64,000 nucleotides of DNA from Nitrospina sp. UBA6727 (GCA_002454045.1 DKID01000016.1:30211-94210), one strand, 5' to 3'. Shown: positions 52,463-61,237, counted from the stretch's first letter. The notes: generated by a model not told the origin, from the sequence alone. Made by a program: numbers and translations.

Positions 52463-54985
52463 CTAAACTTTGCTGACCTTCACCCACGCCGCGCCGCCGT
52501 CGGCATCGATCAAGCCGTTTGCGCCTTGCTCGTCCGAAACTCGAGGCACCACGACGCCGCCGGATTGACAACGGTTGTCAACCTTGGCGACGGCTTCCAC
52601 GTTGACGCTGGCGGCGGAAAGCACAATCGCGTCGCCGTCGCGGACACCGAGCCTTTGCGCGTCCTCTTCATTCAAGTGCGCGGTGGAAGGCTGGAAGTGA
52701 TGCGCCAGTTTTGAGGAAGCGTCCAGAATTTTGTCGTGCGCAAACAGAAGTGTCGCGACGCGAAGTCGGAGGCCGCCGTCTTTCTTCGTCGCCTGAATCG
52801 GCGTATCAGAAACTGGTTCATCGGCAGAAACTACGCGGTCGCGGTCGCACCCGGTTTTGCTCACCGACTTTTTGCTGATTCCTTGATAGCCCGGAACTCG
52901 GCGGGCGATTTCTTCGGTCACGTCCGAAACTTTGCGGTAGTCGGTTTCATCCCCCAACGCGTTGAGCATCAGGCTGATAATTTTCCAGTCCGGCGCGCGC
53001 GTGGTTGCCAACGCTTTTTTTCTCGCTTGCACTCTGCCGCCAATGTTGGTGGTGGTTCCTTCGTCGTAACCCGGACCGTTGGAAGGCAGGACGAGATGCG
53101 CCAGTTTGGTCGTCTCGGTTTCTAGCATGTCGTGCGCGACGAAAAGATCGAGTTTCCGCAAAGCGTCCGCGACCTGCGACCCGCCGGGAAAATCCAAAAC
53201 CGGATTCGCGCGGTGCACCAGCAGAGCTTTCAGTTGCCCCGTTTTGGCGCGGGCGATCATCTCCAACGCGGACAAGCCGATTGCGGTCGGCGCGTTTTCT
53301 CCCCATTGTTTTTTTATTTCCTCTTGCTCTGACATCGCCACGCCGCCCGGATAAAAATCGGGAAGCAATCCCATATCCATCGCGCCCACTGCGTTGGTCA
53401 TCGGCGCCGCGGGCATGGCGCCGCATTCTATGGTCGGAATTTTCGCGATCATTTTCAGCAAGCGTTTGACTCCCGCAACCGCTGCTTTGGAAAGGGCGGA
53501 TGGATTGTACACCACGCAAATTTTCATGCTGGTGCGCACCGTCTCGACCAAAGACTTTATGTCTTGCGCAGAAATTCCGGTTGCGTTGGCGTCATCGACG
53601 GGAACCGATTCCCCCAGTTCCCGCGCGAGATTGGCGGTCACGGCGTCGATCGCCGCAGCGTCGTAGCCCACTTTGTATTGCGCCGACTGCGAGGAGTAGC
53701 GGTCGAGCGCGATTTTTTGGTCGTTCAAAATTACCAACCGCGTTGCGCGCGTGGTCACCGCTTTTTTAATGCGAAGGTCGAGGATGGGTAATTCTTCCGT
53801 CGGGTCGCTGGCAATCAACAACACCACGTTGGAGGTTTCAATTTGCTCGAATCCGTAATGGTTGACGGGAAGGCCGGGGGTGTCGTGATACGGTTTGTGG
53901 TCTATGTTGTTGGAGCCGAAGCCGTGGCGGAATAATTTTTGGTAAAGATAATTTTCCTCGTTGGTGCCGTAGGGAGAGCCGATGAACCCGATGCTTTGCG
54001 CGCCGTGTTCGGCGACGATTTTTTTGAATGCTTCCGCAATTTTGCGCGCCGCATTTTCGGTGGTGCAATTATCGGGGAATGTCGGAAGGGAAACCGTCTT
54101 CGCGCCCGCCGCGTTATTTTCCCGCAGCGAATTATTTTCCCGCGGCGCGGAAATTTTATTTTTGCTATGCACAAAGTGATGTCCCCACCGCGCCTTGTCG
54201 CAAATCCAGCCGTCGTCCACTGCGTCGTTGGGGCGCGCCTCGATGCGCATGAGTTCGTTGAGACGGGTCGCCATCGTGATGTTGCAGTTGCACCCGCAAT
54301 GGGCGCAAAGCGTTGCCGTGTTGGTCAAGTCCCAAGTCCTGGCTTTGAATCGGAAGTCCGTGTTCGTCAACGCGCCGACGGGACAAATGTCGATGACGTT
54401 TCCGGAGAAGCGGGTGTCGTAAGGTTCGCCGTTGAAGGTGCCGACGGCGTTATGAAAACCGCGGTTCAGCATGACCAGCGCGCTGTCTTGCTCAATCCGT
54501 TCGCTGTAAGCGGTGCACCGTTGACAGGCGATGCAACGTTCGCGGTCGATGGTGATGACCGGACTAAGCGGCGCCGCTTTGGTATCGTTGTGCCGATGAA
54601 ATTCCATGCGGGTGTCGGGGGGACCGTGCTTGAACGTGTTGTCCTGCAAAGGACATTCGCCGCCTTTGTCGCAGACGGGACAGTCGAGGGGATGGTTGAG
54701 CAAGGTGAGTTCCAAAACTCCGCGCTGCGCTTTTTCCACTTTGTCGGTGGTGGTTTTGACGACCATGTCCGCCGTCGCATCCAGCGTGCAAGCGGTCATC
54801 AGTTTCGGAATTTTTTCGACTTCGACCAAGCACATTCTGCAACAACCCAGCGGGCCGATCTTCTCGTGATAGCAGAAGATGGGGATGTCCACGTTGACCC
54901 GCCGCGCCGCGTCCACCACCTTGGTGCCTTTGGGAACCGTCACCGATTTTCCATCAATCGTCAAAGTTACTTCATCGTCGGACAT
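52463..54985 (-). CDS. nuoG: NADH-quinone oxidoreductase subunit G
   Basis: The 840-residue iron-sulfur subunit of the NADH arm. 2Fe-2S (N1b): Cys38, 49, 52, 66. 4Fe-4S N5: His98, Cys102, 105, 111. 4Fe-4S N4: Cys151, 154, 157, 201. A further set, Cys227, 230, 234 and 262 (CxxC-x3-C-x27-C), matches the off-path N7 cluster present in only some lineages. The molybdopterin-type C-terminal region lacks cofactor function in this family. Around residues 278-296 a repeated RENNSLRENNAAG insertion is encoded by DNA like the spacer repeats. Between nuoF and nuoH. Confidence 0.96.
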   Translation of the reverse strand: MSDDEVTLTIDGKSVTVPKGTKVVDAARRVNVDIPIFCYHEKIGPLGCCRMCLVEVEKIPKLMTACTLDATADMVVKTTTDKVEKAQRGVLELTLLNHPLDCPVCDKGGECPLQDNTFKHGPPDTRMEFHRHNDTKAAPLSPVITIDRERCIACQRCTAYSERIEQDSALVMLNRGFHNAVGTFNGEPYDTRFSGNVIDICPVGALTNTDFRFKARTWDLTNTATLCAHCGCNCNITMATRLNELMRIEARPNDAVDDGWICDKARWGHHFVHSKNKISAPRENNSLRENNAAGAKTVSLPTFPDNCTTENAARKIAEAFKKIVAEHGAQSIGFIGSPYGTNEENYLYQKLFRHGFGSNNIDHKPYHDTPGLPVNHYGFEQIETSNVVLLIASDPTEELPILDLRIKKAVTTRATRLVILNDQKIALDRYSSQSAQYKVGYDAAAIDAVTANLARELGESVPVDDANATGISAQDIKSLVETVRTSMKICVVYNPSALSKAAVAGVKRLLKMIAKIPTIECGAMPAAPMTNAVGAMDMGLLPDFYPGGVAMSEQEEIKKQWGENAPTAIGLSALEMIARAKTGQLKALLVHRANPVLDFPGGSQVADALRKLDLFVAHDMLETETTKLAHLVLPSNGPGYDEGTTTNIGGRVQARKKALATTRAPDWKIISLMLNALGDETDYRKVSDVTEEIARRVPGYQGISKKSVSKTGCDRDRVVSADEPVSDTPIQATKKDGGLRLRVATLLFAHDKILDASSKLAHHFQPSTAHLNEEDAQRLGVRDGDAIVLSAASVNVEAVAKVDNRCQSGGVVVPRVSDEQGANGLIDADGGAAWVKVSKV
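54105..54165. repeat. Spacer-type repeat units inside nuoG
   Basis: Within the coding sequence, cgttattttcccgcagcg, aattattttcccgcggcg and cggaaattttatttttgc follow one another. They resemble the units in the nuoE-nuoD spacer and keep the nuoG frame open. Confidence 0.55.
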
Positions 54986-54992
54986 AATTTCC

Positions 54993-56249
54993 TCAAGCTA
55001 AACTTGTCGATACGTTCGTAAAATATTTTTCGTAGTCGGCGCGGAAATACTTGATGCTGCTCACGACGGGGGACACGCAAGCGTCGGCGAGCGGACAAAA
55101 CGTGTTCGTCGCCATGGTGTCGCAAATGTCTTCCATCTTTTCGATGTGTTCCAGTTGCCCCGCGTTCTGCATAATCTGCTCGACAATTTGGTAAAGCCAT
55201 CGGGTACCTTCGCGGCAGGGCGTACATTTTCCGCAAGACTCGCGCATATAAAAACTGATCAACCGCAACGTGGTTTCGACGATGTTGACGCTGTCGTCGA
55301 TGACAATCATCGCGCCGGAACCCAGCATCGTCCCAGCGGCGGCTAACGATTCGTAATCGTAAAGGACGTCAACCTGATCGGCGGGGAGCATGGGCACCGA
55401 TGAGCCGCCGGGGATGAACGCTTTCAGTTTGTTGTCGTCGCGGATTCCGCCGGCGAGGTCGTAAATAATTTCCCGCACCGGCGTGCCGAGTACCACTTCG
55501 TAGTTCGCGGGTTTTTTCACGTGCCCAGAAACGCTGACCAGTTTGGTGCCTGCGCTTTTTTTGGTTCCGATGGACGCATATTTTTCGGCGCCTTCGTTGA
55601 CGATGTAAGGAACCACGCACAAGGTTTCGACATTGTTGACGATGGTCGGTTGCGCATACAAACCTTCAACGGCGGGGAAAGGCGGTTTCATCCGCGGCTC
55701 TCCGCGCTCGCCTTCCAAAGAATTGAGGAGCGCCGACTCCTCGCCGCAAATATAAGCGCCGGCGCCGAGGTGCGTGTGAAGATCGAAATTGAATCCGCCG
55801 CCGAAAATATTTTCGCCGAGATATCCTTTGGCGTAAGCGTCTGCTATGGCTTGCTCCATGATGACGCTCAGGTCGTGGAACTCGCCGCGCAAATAAATGT
55901 ATCCGGTTTCAATCCGACAAGCGTAGGCGCAAAGGATCATCCCTTCAATCAACAGGTGCGGATTTTTCAGCAGGAGTTCGCGGTCTTTGCAGGTTCCCGG
56001 TTCCGACTCGTCGGCGTTGCAACAGAGGTAACGGGGGAACACATCTTTGGCGAGGAAACTCCATTTTAGTCCCGTCGGGAAACCGGCGCCGCCGCGCCCG
56101 CGCAGGCCGGAAGTCTTGACCGCCGCGACGATTTCTTCCGGTTGCATGGCGAAGGCTTTTTTCAGGGAACGGTAGCCGCCTTGCGCTTCGTAAACCTTCA
56201 TCGTGTGAAGGTCTGCCGTGTTTATGTTTTTGAAAAGAATCTGCGTCAT
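54993..56249 (-). CDS. nuoF: NADH-quinone oxidoreductase subunit F
   Basis: The 418-residue NADH- and FMN-binding subunit. GLRGRGGAGFPTGLKW (49-63 region) binds nucleotide/FMN; GAGAYICGEESALLNSLEG follows. The 4Fe-4S cluster N3 is held by Cys339, 342, 345 and 385 (SCGKCTPCREGTRW). Starts 3 bases after the nuoE stop. Confidence 0.97.
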   Translation of the reverse strand: MTQILFKNINTADLHTMKVYEAQGGYRSLKKAFAMQPEEIVAAVKTSGLRGRGGAGFPTGLKWSFLAKDVFPRYLCCNADESEPGTCKDRELLLKNPHLLIEGMILCAYACRIETGYIYLRGEFHDLSVIMEQAIADAYAKGYLGENIFGGGFNFDLHTHLGAGAYICGEESALLNSLEGERGEPRMKPPFPAVEGLYAQPTIVNNVETLCVVPYIVNEGAEKYASIGTKKSAGTKLVSVSGHVKKPANYEVVLGTPVREIIYDLAGGIRDDNKLKAFIPGGSSVPMLPADQVDVLYDYESLAAAGTMLGSGAMIVIDDSVNIVETTLRLISFYMRESCGKCTPCREGTRWLYQIVEQIMQNAGQLEHIEKMEDICDTMATNTFCPLADACVSPVVSSIKYFRADYEKYFTNVSTSLA

Positions 56250-56252
56250 CGG

Positions 56253-56729
56253 TCAATCCAAAGAATTGAGAACATCGTCGATGCGTTGCTCGGTCAACGC
56301 GCCGTAATAAATATCGTTGACCCGCATCATCGGTGCTTCCGTGCAAGCCGCCAAACATTCTTCCCGATGCAGGGTGAACTTCCCGTCCGGCGTCGTCTCC
56401 CCCACCGTGATGCCAAGTTTTCCCGCCGTGTATTCCAGTAGTTTGTCGCAACCGTTCAACTGGCAACTGATGTTGATGCAGAACAGGATCATATACTTCC
56501 CCACTTTTTCGGCGTGATACATTGTGTAAAACGACATGACCGACTGCACGTAAGCGGGCGAGCAATCCAACTTTTTGCTGATCGCCACCATCGCCGCGGG
56601 GGAAACTTCGCGCTCGGCGCGTTGCACCAAAGTCAGCAACGGCAACATCGCCGACTTTTTGAATGGATACTTGGCGACGATGCGCGTGATTTCTTTTTCC
56701 TGCTCGTCGGAAAATGTGAACCCTGACAT
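56253..56729 (-). CDS. nuoE: NADH-quinone oxidoreductase subunit E
   Basis: The thioredoxin-like 2Fe-2S subunit (N1a), 158 residues. Ligands are Cys84 and Cys89 (CINISC) and Cys125 and Cys129 (CLAAC). ATG 56729, with GGGGGGA about 9 bases upstream on the minus strand, is preferred over TTG 56735. Confidence 0.96.
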   Translation of the reverse strand: MSGFTFSDEQEKEITRIVAKYPFKKSAMLPLLTLVQRAEREVSPAAMVAISKKLDCSPAYVQSVMSFYTMYHAEKVGKYMILFCINISCQLNGCDKLLEYTAGKLGITVGETTPDGKFTLHREECLAACTEAPMMRVNDIYYGALTEQRIDDVLNSLD

Positions 56730-56741
56730 TTGCAAATTTCC

Positions 56742-56890
56742 CCCCGCAAAAATTTTTCTCGCCGCAGAAATTCCCCGCTGTAAAAATTTTCTCCCCGCCG
56801 TAAAAATTTCCGCCGTAAAAGTTTTCTCGCCGCAGAAATTTCCGGCGCAAGATTTTTCCCCAGCGCAAAAAGTTTTCTCGTTGCGGCGGC
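56742..56890. repeat. Array of eight ~17-bp units between nuoD and nuoE
   Basis: Units with the core cgccg(c/t)aaaaattttct start near 56746, 56764, 56780, 56800, 56815, 56832, 56847 and 56865, spaced 15-20 bp. Copies are imperfect but obvious. The 163-base gap is the longest within the operon and has no convincing gene; all frames through it read as short repeated peptides. Confidence 0.75.
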
Positions 56891-56892
56891 GA

Positions 56893-58092
56893 CTAGCGGT
56901 CGACTTCCCCCATCACGATATCGATGCTGCCGATGATGCCCACTACGTCGGCGATATAACAGCCCGTCATCATCTGGCACATGCCGGGAATCGCCATGAA
57001 GGACGGGGCGCGAAGCTTGACGCGGTAGGGAACATTGGTGCCGTCGCTGACGATATAAAATCCCACTTCGCCGCGCGGTCCTTCGATGGGAACATAGGTT
57101 TCGCCTTTCGGGACGCTGATTCCCTCGGACACTAATTTGAAATGGTGGATCAACGCTTCCATGCTCGTGTGCAAAGTTTCCCGCGGCGGTAAAGAGACTT
57201 TGTTGTCTGGCGTTTTGTAATCCCCCGCCGGCAAGTCGCGGACGGCTTGGTCGATGATCTCTAGACTCTGGCGCATTTCTTCAACGCGAACGCGGTAGCG
57301 GTCATAAATATCTCCGCCGTCGTGAATGGGAACTTCGAAATCGTATTTTTCGTAACCGCTGTATGGCCGAGATTTGCGGATGTCCCAATTCACTCCGGAG
57401 GCTCGGAGCGCCGGCCCGCTCAAACTCCAGTTGATCGCTTCTTCTTTGGAGAAGACGCCGATGCCTTGCGTGCGGTCCATCCAAATCGGATTCTTCGTCA
57501 GCAACGCTCCATACTCGTCCACTTTGGCGGGGAAATAATCGATGAAGTCGCAGATGCCGTCGAGCCAGCGACGGGTCGCGTCTTTCGCCACGCCACCGAC
57601 GCGGATGTAACTGGTCATCATGCGCACGCCGGAAATTTCTTCGTTGAGGTCGAGAATCATTTCCCGCTCGCGCCAGCAATACAGAAAGACCGTCATCGCG
57701 CCGATGTCGAGGGCGTGCGTCCCCAACCAAACCAGGTGGCTGGCAATCCGCGCCAGTTCGCACATGATGACCCGCAAGGCTTGCGCCCGCGGCGGGATTT
57801 CTACGCCGAGAAGTTTTTCCGTCGCTAAACAAAAAGCTAAGTTGTTGCCCGGCGGATTGAGATAGTCGAGTCGGTCGGTCATCGGGATGACGTGAAGGTA
57901 TCTTTTGTTTTCGGAATTTTTTTCGATGCCGGTATGCAGGTAGCCGATTTCCGGTTCGGCGGTTTTCACCACTTCGCCGTCCATCTCCAAGATGACGCGG
58001 AAAACGCCGTGCGTGCTCGGGTGCTGGGGTCCCATGTTCAAGGTCATGGTGTCTTTGTCGCGCTCCAGCAATCCTTGTTCCGTCACGCTCAT
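56893..58092 (-). CDS. nuoD: NADH-quinone oxidoreductase subunit D
   Basis: The 49-kDa-type quinone-site subunit, 399 residues, related to [NiFe] hydrogenase large subunits but without the metal Cys. Landmarks: LNMGPQHPSTHGVFR, EPEIGYLHTGIEK, RVGGVAKD and the ending GSIDIVMGEVDR. Starts 3 bases after nuoC; NuoC and NuoD are separate, not fused. Confidence 0.97.
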   Translation of the reverse strand: MSVTEQGLLERDKDTMTLNMGPQHPSTHGVFRVILEMDGEVVKTAEPEIGYLHTGIEKNSENKRYLHVIPMTDRLDYLNPPGNNLAFCLATEKLLGVEIPPRAQALRVIMCELARIASHLVWLGTHALDIGAMTVFLYCWREREMILDLNEEISGVRMMTSYIRVGGVAKDATRRWLDGICDFIDYFPAKVDEYGALLTKNPIWMDRTQGIGVFSKEEAINWSLSGPALRASGVNWDIRKSRPYSGYEKYDFEVPIHDGGDIYDRYRVRVEEMRQSLEIIDQAVRDLPAGDYKTPDNKVSLPPRETLHTSMEALIHHFKLVSEGISVPKGETYVPIEGPRGEVGFYIVSDGTNVPYRVKLRAPSFMAIPGMCQMMTGCYIADVVGIIGSIDIVMGEVDR

Positions 58093-58095
58093 CCG

Positions 58096-58629
58096 TCACT
58101 CCTGATTTGGAGATTTCGATTTGACTAATTCACTTTTGAAGTCGCGGTTATACGAAAAGGTAATCGGCTCCGTGGTGAGGGGATAATCTTTTCGGAGCGG
58201 GTGACCCACCCACTCTTTCGGCATAATCAGGCGCTCCATTTTGGGATGCCCTGCGATGTGAAATCCGAACATGTCGAACAGTTCTTGCTCGGGATACAAC
58301 GCGCCTTTCCAAATTTCCGACACGGTGGGGACGGAAGGGTTTTCTTCGTCTATGCCGACGCGAACGCGAATGGAATGGGAATGGTCGATGGAGTAAAGCA
58401 GATATACCGCTTCAAAGCGGGGCTCGCGTTCTTCGATGAGGTAATCCACCCCGCTCACGTCGGACAGGTAATCGAACTTCAGCGACGGGTCATCTTTGAG
58501 AAAAGCCGCCAACTTTTGCAGGCAGTCGGGCGCCACGAAAACCACCGCGTCGCCGTGCGGGAGGGCGGTATCTTGTATGGCATCGGGGAGGCTGGACTTC
58601 ACTTTCGCGATGATTTCCTCACCCGTCAT
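58096..58629 (-). CDS. nuoC: NADH-quinone oxidoreductase subunit C
   Basis: The 30-kDa-type peripheral subunit, 177 residues. Contains FDYLSDVSGVDYL and the signature WKGALYPEQELFDMFGFHIAG-type region (ending GHPKMERLIMPKEWVGHPL). ATG 58629 overlaps the nuoB stop by ATGA; the longer open frame upstream lies in nuoB. Confidence 0.95.
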   Translation of the reverse strand: MTGEEIIAKVKSSLPDAIQDTALPHGDAVVFVAPDCLQKLAAFLKDDPSLKFDYLSDVSGVDYLIEEREPRFEAVYLLYSIDHSHSIRVRVGIDEENPSVPTVSEIWKGALYPEQELFDMFGFHIAGHPKMERLIMPKEWVGHPLRKDYPLTTEPITFSYNRDFKSELVKSKSPNQE

Positions 58630-59210
58630 GCCACCCTCTTTTTGGCTTTGTCGGTCCCCGCCTCCGCCATGATTTTCTCTTGAAGTTTGATCAAACCGTA
58701 AAGCAACGCTTCGGGACCGGGGGGGCATCCGGGGACGTAAACATCCACCGGCACCACGCGGTCCACTCCTTGGACGATGGAGTAATTATTAAAAATCCCG
58801 CCGCAGGAAGCGCACGCGCCCATGGACATCACCCACTTCGGCTCGGGCATTTGGTCGTAAATCTGTTTCAGGATCGGCGCCATTTTCTGCGAGACCCGCC
58901 CCGACACGATCATCAAATCTGCTTGACGCGGAGACGCGCGAAAAACTTCCGCGCCGAAACGTGCGGCGTCCCAGCGAGAGTTCGCCATCGCCATCATCTC
59001 GATGGCGCAGCAGGCGAGCCCAAACGTCGCGGGCCACAAAGCATTTTTCTGCGCCCAGCCGACAACCTTGCCCAACTTGGTCGTCAACACCGCGTCATAC
59101 AATGCCCCAGAATATTCGTACTGCATCGCCTCGACGGCGTCTTTAACATTCAGTTTAAGGTTGCTGACTTCGTCGCCAAGTCTTTCGGCGGCATCTTCGA
59201 TTAATCCCAT
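58626..59210 (-). CDS. nuoB: NADH-quinone oxidoreductase subunit B
   Basis: Holds cluster N2, the last before quinone: Cys67 and Cys68 (LACCAIEMM), Cys133 (GACASCGG) and Cys162 (PGCPPGPEALLYG). 194 residues. ATG 59210 gives an N-terminal ~40-residue, charged helical extension before the conserved core. Overlaps nuoA by 10 bases and nuoC by 4. Confidence 0.96.
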   Translation of the reverse strand: MGLIEDAAERLGDEVSNLKLNVKDAVEAMQYEYSGALYDAVLTTKLGKVVGWAQKNALWPATFGLACCAIEMMAMANSRWDAARFGAEVFRASPRQADLMIVSGRVSQKMAPILKQIYDQMPEPKWVMSMGACASCGGIFNNYSIVQGVDRVVPVDVYVPGCPPGPEALLYGLIKLQEKIMAEAGTDKAKKRVA

Positions 59211-59554
59211 TCTAACCCTCCCCGTCCCCAAATATAGATGTACGCAATCGCAAGGATGAGGATGAAAACCGCCATCTCCACCAATCCGAATAACTGGAGT
59301 TCTTCCAAAGCCACGGCCCACGGATACAGAAATACCACTTCCACATCGAAGATGATGAAGAGCATGGCGATGGTCGCGAACCGCACTGGATAGCGCCCCT
59401 TCGCCTCTTCGGTCGGGATGATGCCGCACTCATAAGGAAGCAATTTTTGCGGACTTGGGTTGCGCGGACCCAGCACGGTGGACAACGCCAACAAGGCGCC
59501 GACCACGACGACGGCGACGACCGCGAACAACGAAATGTAAAAGTAGTCAGCCAT
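59201..59554 (-). CDS. nuoA: NADH-quinone oxidoreductase subunit A
   Basis: A 117-residue, three-helix membrane subunit near the quinone site. Landmarks are LPYECGIIP (conserved Cys), RFATIAMLFIIFDVEVVFLY and the ending YIYIWGRGGLEWD. ATG 59554 fits the family N-terminus. First gene of the operon. Confidence 0.96.
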   Translation of the reverse strand: MADYFYISLFAVVAVVVVGALLALSTVLGPRNPSPQKLLPYECGIIPTEEAKGRYPVRFATIAMLFIIFDVEVVFLYPWAVALEELQLFGLVEMAVFILILAIAYIYIWGRGGLEWD

Positions 59555-59710
59555 TTTAAGACTCCGCCTAACGCAGGAAGGAAGATGAAAAACTACCGGC
59601 AAGCGGAGAAAAGTTGCGCGCCGCAACCGTCCCCCGGCAGTCCCCTTTCGCGTTGCAATGATACATGGTAGCACACATGGGCCATCGGCGAGATAGTCGC
59701 TGAGGCCACG

Positions 59711-59738
59711 ATTATAGCAATCCACCCCACCCTGTCAA
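59711..59738 (-). promoter_or_regulatory. Consensus sigma70-type promoter of the nuo operon
   Basis: On the minus strand TTGACA (59738-59733), a 16-bp spacer and TATAAT (59716-59711), with an extended TG before the -10. Both hexamers are perfect. Transcription would start near 59704, leaving a ~150-base leader before nuoA. This is the best promoter match in the window. Confidence 0.85.
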
Positions 59739-59752
59739 CAGAGGAATGCCGC

Positions 59753-59790
59753 GGCGATGACGGCGCAACGGCGCGGTGACGGCGGCGGGG
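59753..59790. repeat. GC-rich gatgacggcgcaacggcg tract
   Basis: The tract gcggcgatgacggcgcaacggcgcggtgacggcggcgg lies directly upstream of the nuo promoter and after the stop of the PLD-like gene; it has the same style as the other GC-rich spacer tracts. Confidence 0.5.
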
Positions 59791-59799
59791 AAAGACGCG

Positions 59800-61137
59800 T
59801 CAGGAATATTCGATGTGCAGGCGGTAGATTAAGCCTGCGGAATTTTCGTCGGTTCCTTTGGCGTCGGGCTGGGCGTAACTGATGAGTTCAAAGCCGATGG
59901 TGTTTTCCCCGTCTTGAACATGCGGGTCGATGCCAATCAAAAACGGGTCCGAATATTCCGCGCCGCCGTACTCCTGCTGGAGACTGACGGCGTTCACCGA
60001 GACGCGGCAGGTGTCATCCGAGCGAAGCAGAATTTCGGCGCGGCGGATGGCGGTGGGACTGTTAATGGGAAGATTAAACTTGATGCGGAACTTATGCTGG
60101 CTTCCCGTTTTGGCTTCTTCTGGCAAAACGGTTTCGCGGACCCACACCCACTGACTGCCTTTGATACCGCGCCAACCACTTCCCATCTGACAAATGGAAG
60201 CCTTCGCCCACGTTTTCGATTCCGCGTCGTAATATTCGGTTTCATGTCCGCTGGCTAGCACCAACGTTTTGGTGTTGGGAAAAGTGGGGTCGGCCTCTTC
60301 CAAAGCCACGGGATAACTTGCCTCCCACATCACTTCATTCATATTTTTCCAATAGTCAAACATGCCTTTCTTTTTGTTGACCACCAACATACTTGGTCGC
60401 GGAGTACTGCGGCCGAGATAGGGACCAATGTCGGCGACGATCACGCCGGACGAACGCCCCGGGTCAATCGATATGAAAGAGTGGGAGGGAATGGAGGCGT
60501 AACTGTGCACGATGAGTCGCCCTTTGTTTTCGGGCGAATTCTCCTGCTGAATTTCGTCGTGCAGTTTCTGCAACAAAAGCAGCGAAGTTTTTATCTCGTT
60601 CAGAAACGTGTGCTTGCCGCCGCCTTGCCGGGTGATCAATTCCACCACCGGCGAGTTGGGGTCCATCAGCAGTAACCGGATTTTGATTCCGCCTAATACT
60701 TTTTCCTTAATCAGTTCGCGGCTTGCGGTCGAGATGGACAACAAGGAAGAGCCGCCGATGAAAATTTCTTCCTTAACATTTTCGAATAACGTTTCAAAAG
60801 AAGTTGCCTGCGCGAGTTCGGAGCGGTTTTTATAAATGCCCTGAATGCCCAGGCGAACCGCATCGGGGTTGACAATTTCTTCCAGCGCATCTTTGTATTC
60901 GTTGAAAGTTAATTCTCTCAGGAAAACTTCGTAGCCCAGCGATATCACGCCGATCAACGAAATCAACAGCGCGAATTCGCGGACGGGATAAAACCAGATG
61001 CTGGATTCGTCAAAAAAACTTCCGGCGGTGATGTAGCCGGTGGCACCCACCACGAATATTCCCATCGCCAGAAAAAGTATGCGGTCGCGCACCCATTGGC
61101 GAACATTCATTCCGCTTTTTTTAATCGGTTTCGTCAT
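59800..61137 (-). CDS. Two-TM protein with PLD-like domain and C-terminal beta-sandwich, unknown
   Basis: A 445-residue protein. Two membrane helices (about 18-41 and 49-73) form an N-terminal hairpin. Residues ~95-280 resemble the phospholipase-D-like fold of DUF5919-type proteins: SFETLFENVKEEIFIGGSS, GIKIRLLLMDPNSPVVELI and YWKNMNEVMWEASYPV. No complete HKD motif is present, so nuclease or lipase activity is doubtful. Residues ~290-445 form a beta-rich, galactose-binding-like domain (WVWVRETVLPEE, FRIKFNLPINSPTAIRRAEI, DGENTIGFEL). The combination suggests a membrane-linked ligand-binding sensor or receptor. Same strand as the VWA gene upstream. Confidence 0.55.
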   Translation of the reverse strand: MTKPIKKSGMNVRQWVRDRILFLAMGIFVVGATGYITAGSFFDESSIWFYPVREFALLISLIGVISLGYEVFLRELTFNEYKDALEEIVNPDAVRLGIQGIYKNRSELAQATSFETLFENVKEEIFIGGSSLLSISTASRELIKEKVLGGIKIRLLLMDPNSPVVELITRQGGGKHTFLNEIKTSLLLLQKLHDEIQQENSPENKGRLIVHSYASIPSHSFISIDPGRSSGVIVADIGPYLGRSTPRPSMLVVNKKKGMFDYWKNMNEVMWEASYPVALEEADPTFPNTKTLVLASGHETEYYDAESKTWAKASICQMGSGWRGIKGSQWVWVRETVLPEEAKTGSQHKFRIKFNLPINSPTAIRRAEILLRSDDTCRVSVNAVSLQQEYGGAEYSDPFLIGIDPHVQDGENTIGFELISYAQPDAKGTDENSAGLIYRLHIEYS

Positions 61138-61237
61138 TCGTTAAAATTTTTTGAGGGACGTTGCTGAAAGTAAACGGCGGCTTTCCAAAAATTAATTTTA
61201 CAAGATAACGCCGCGCTTAACAATGAAGTTTTAGTTA

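Noticed and set aside
53939..55021. 360-codon plus-strand frame antisense to nuoG
   Set aside because: Long only because of GC-rich codon structure of nuoG on the other strand; no recognisable domain or start signal.
55945..56868. 307-codon minus-strand frame across nuoE/nuoF
   Set aside because: Its N-terminus translates the repeat array into repeated Gly/Phe/Arg peptides and the rest is a shifted frame of nuoE and nuoF.
56742..56890. CRISPR array
   Set aside because: The units are 15-20 bp apart with no unique spacers of constant length and no cas genes.
57302..58099. 265-codon minus-strand frame over nuoD
   Set aside because: Out-of-frame reading of nuoD with Arg/His-rich composition.
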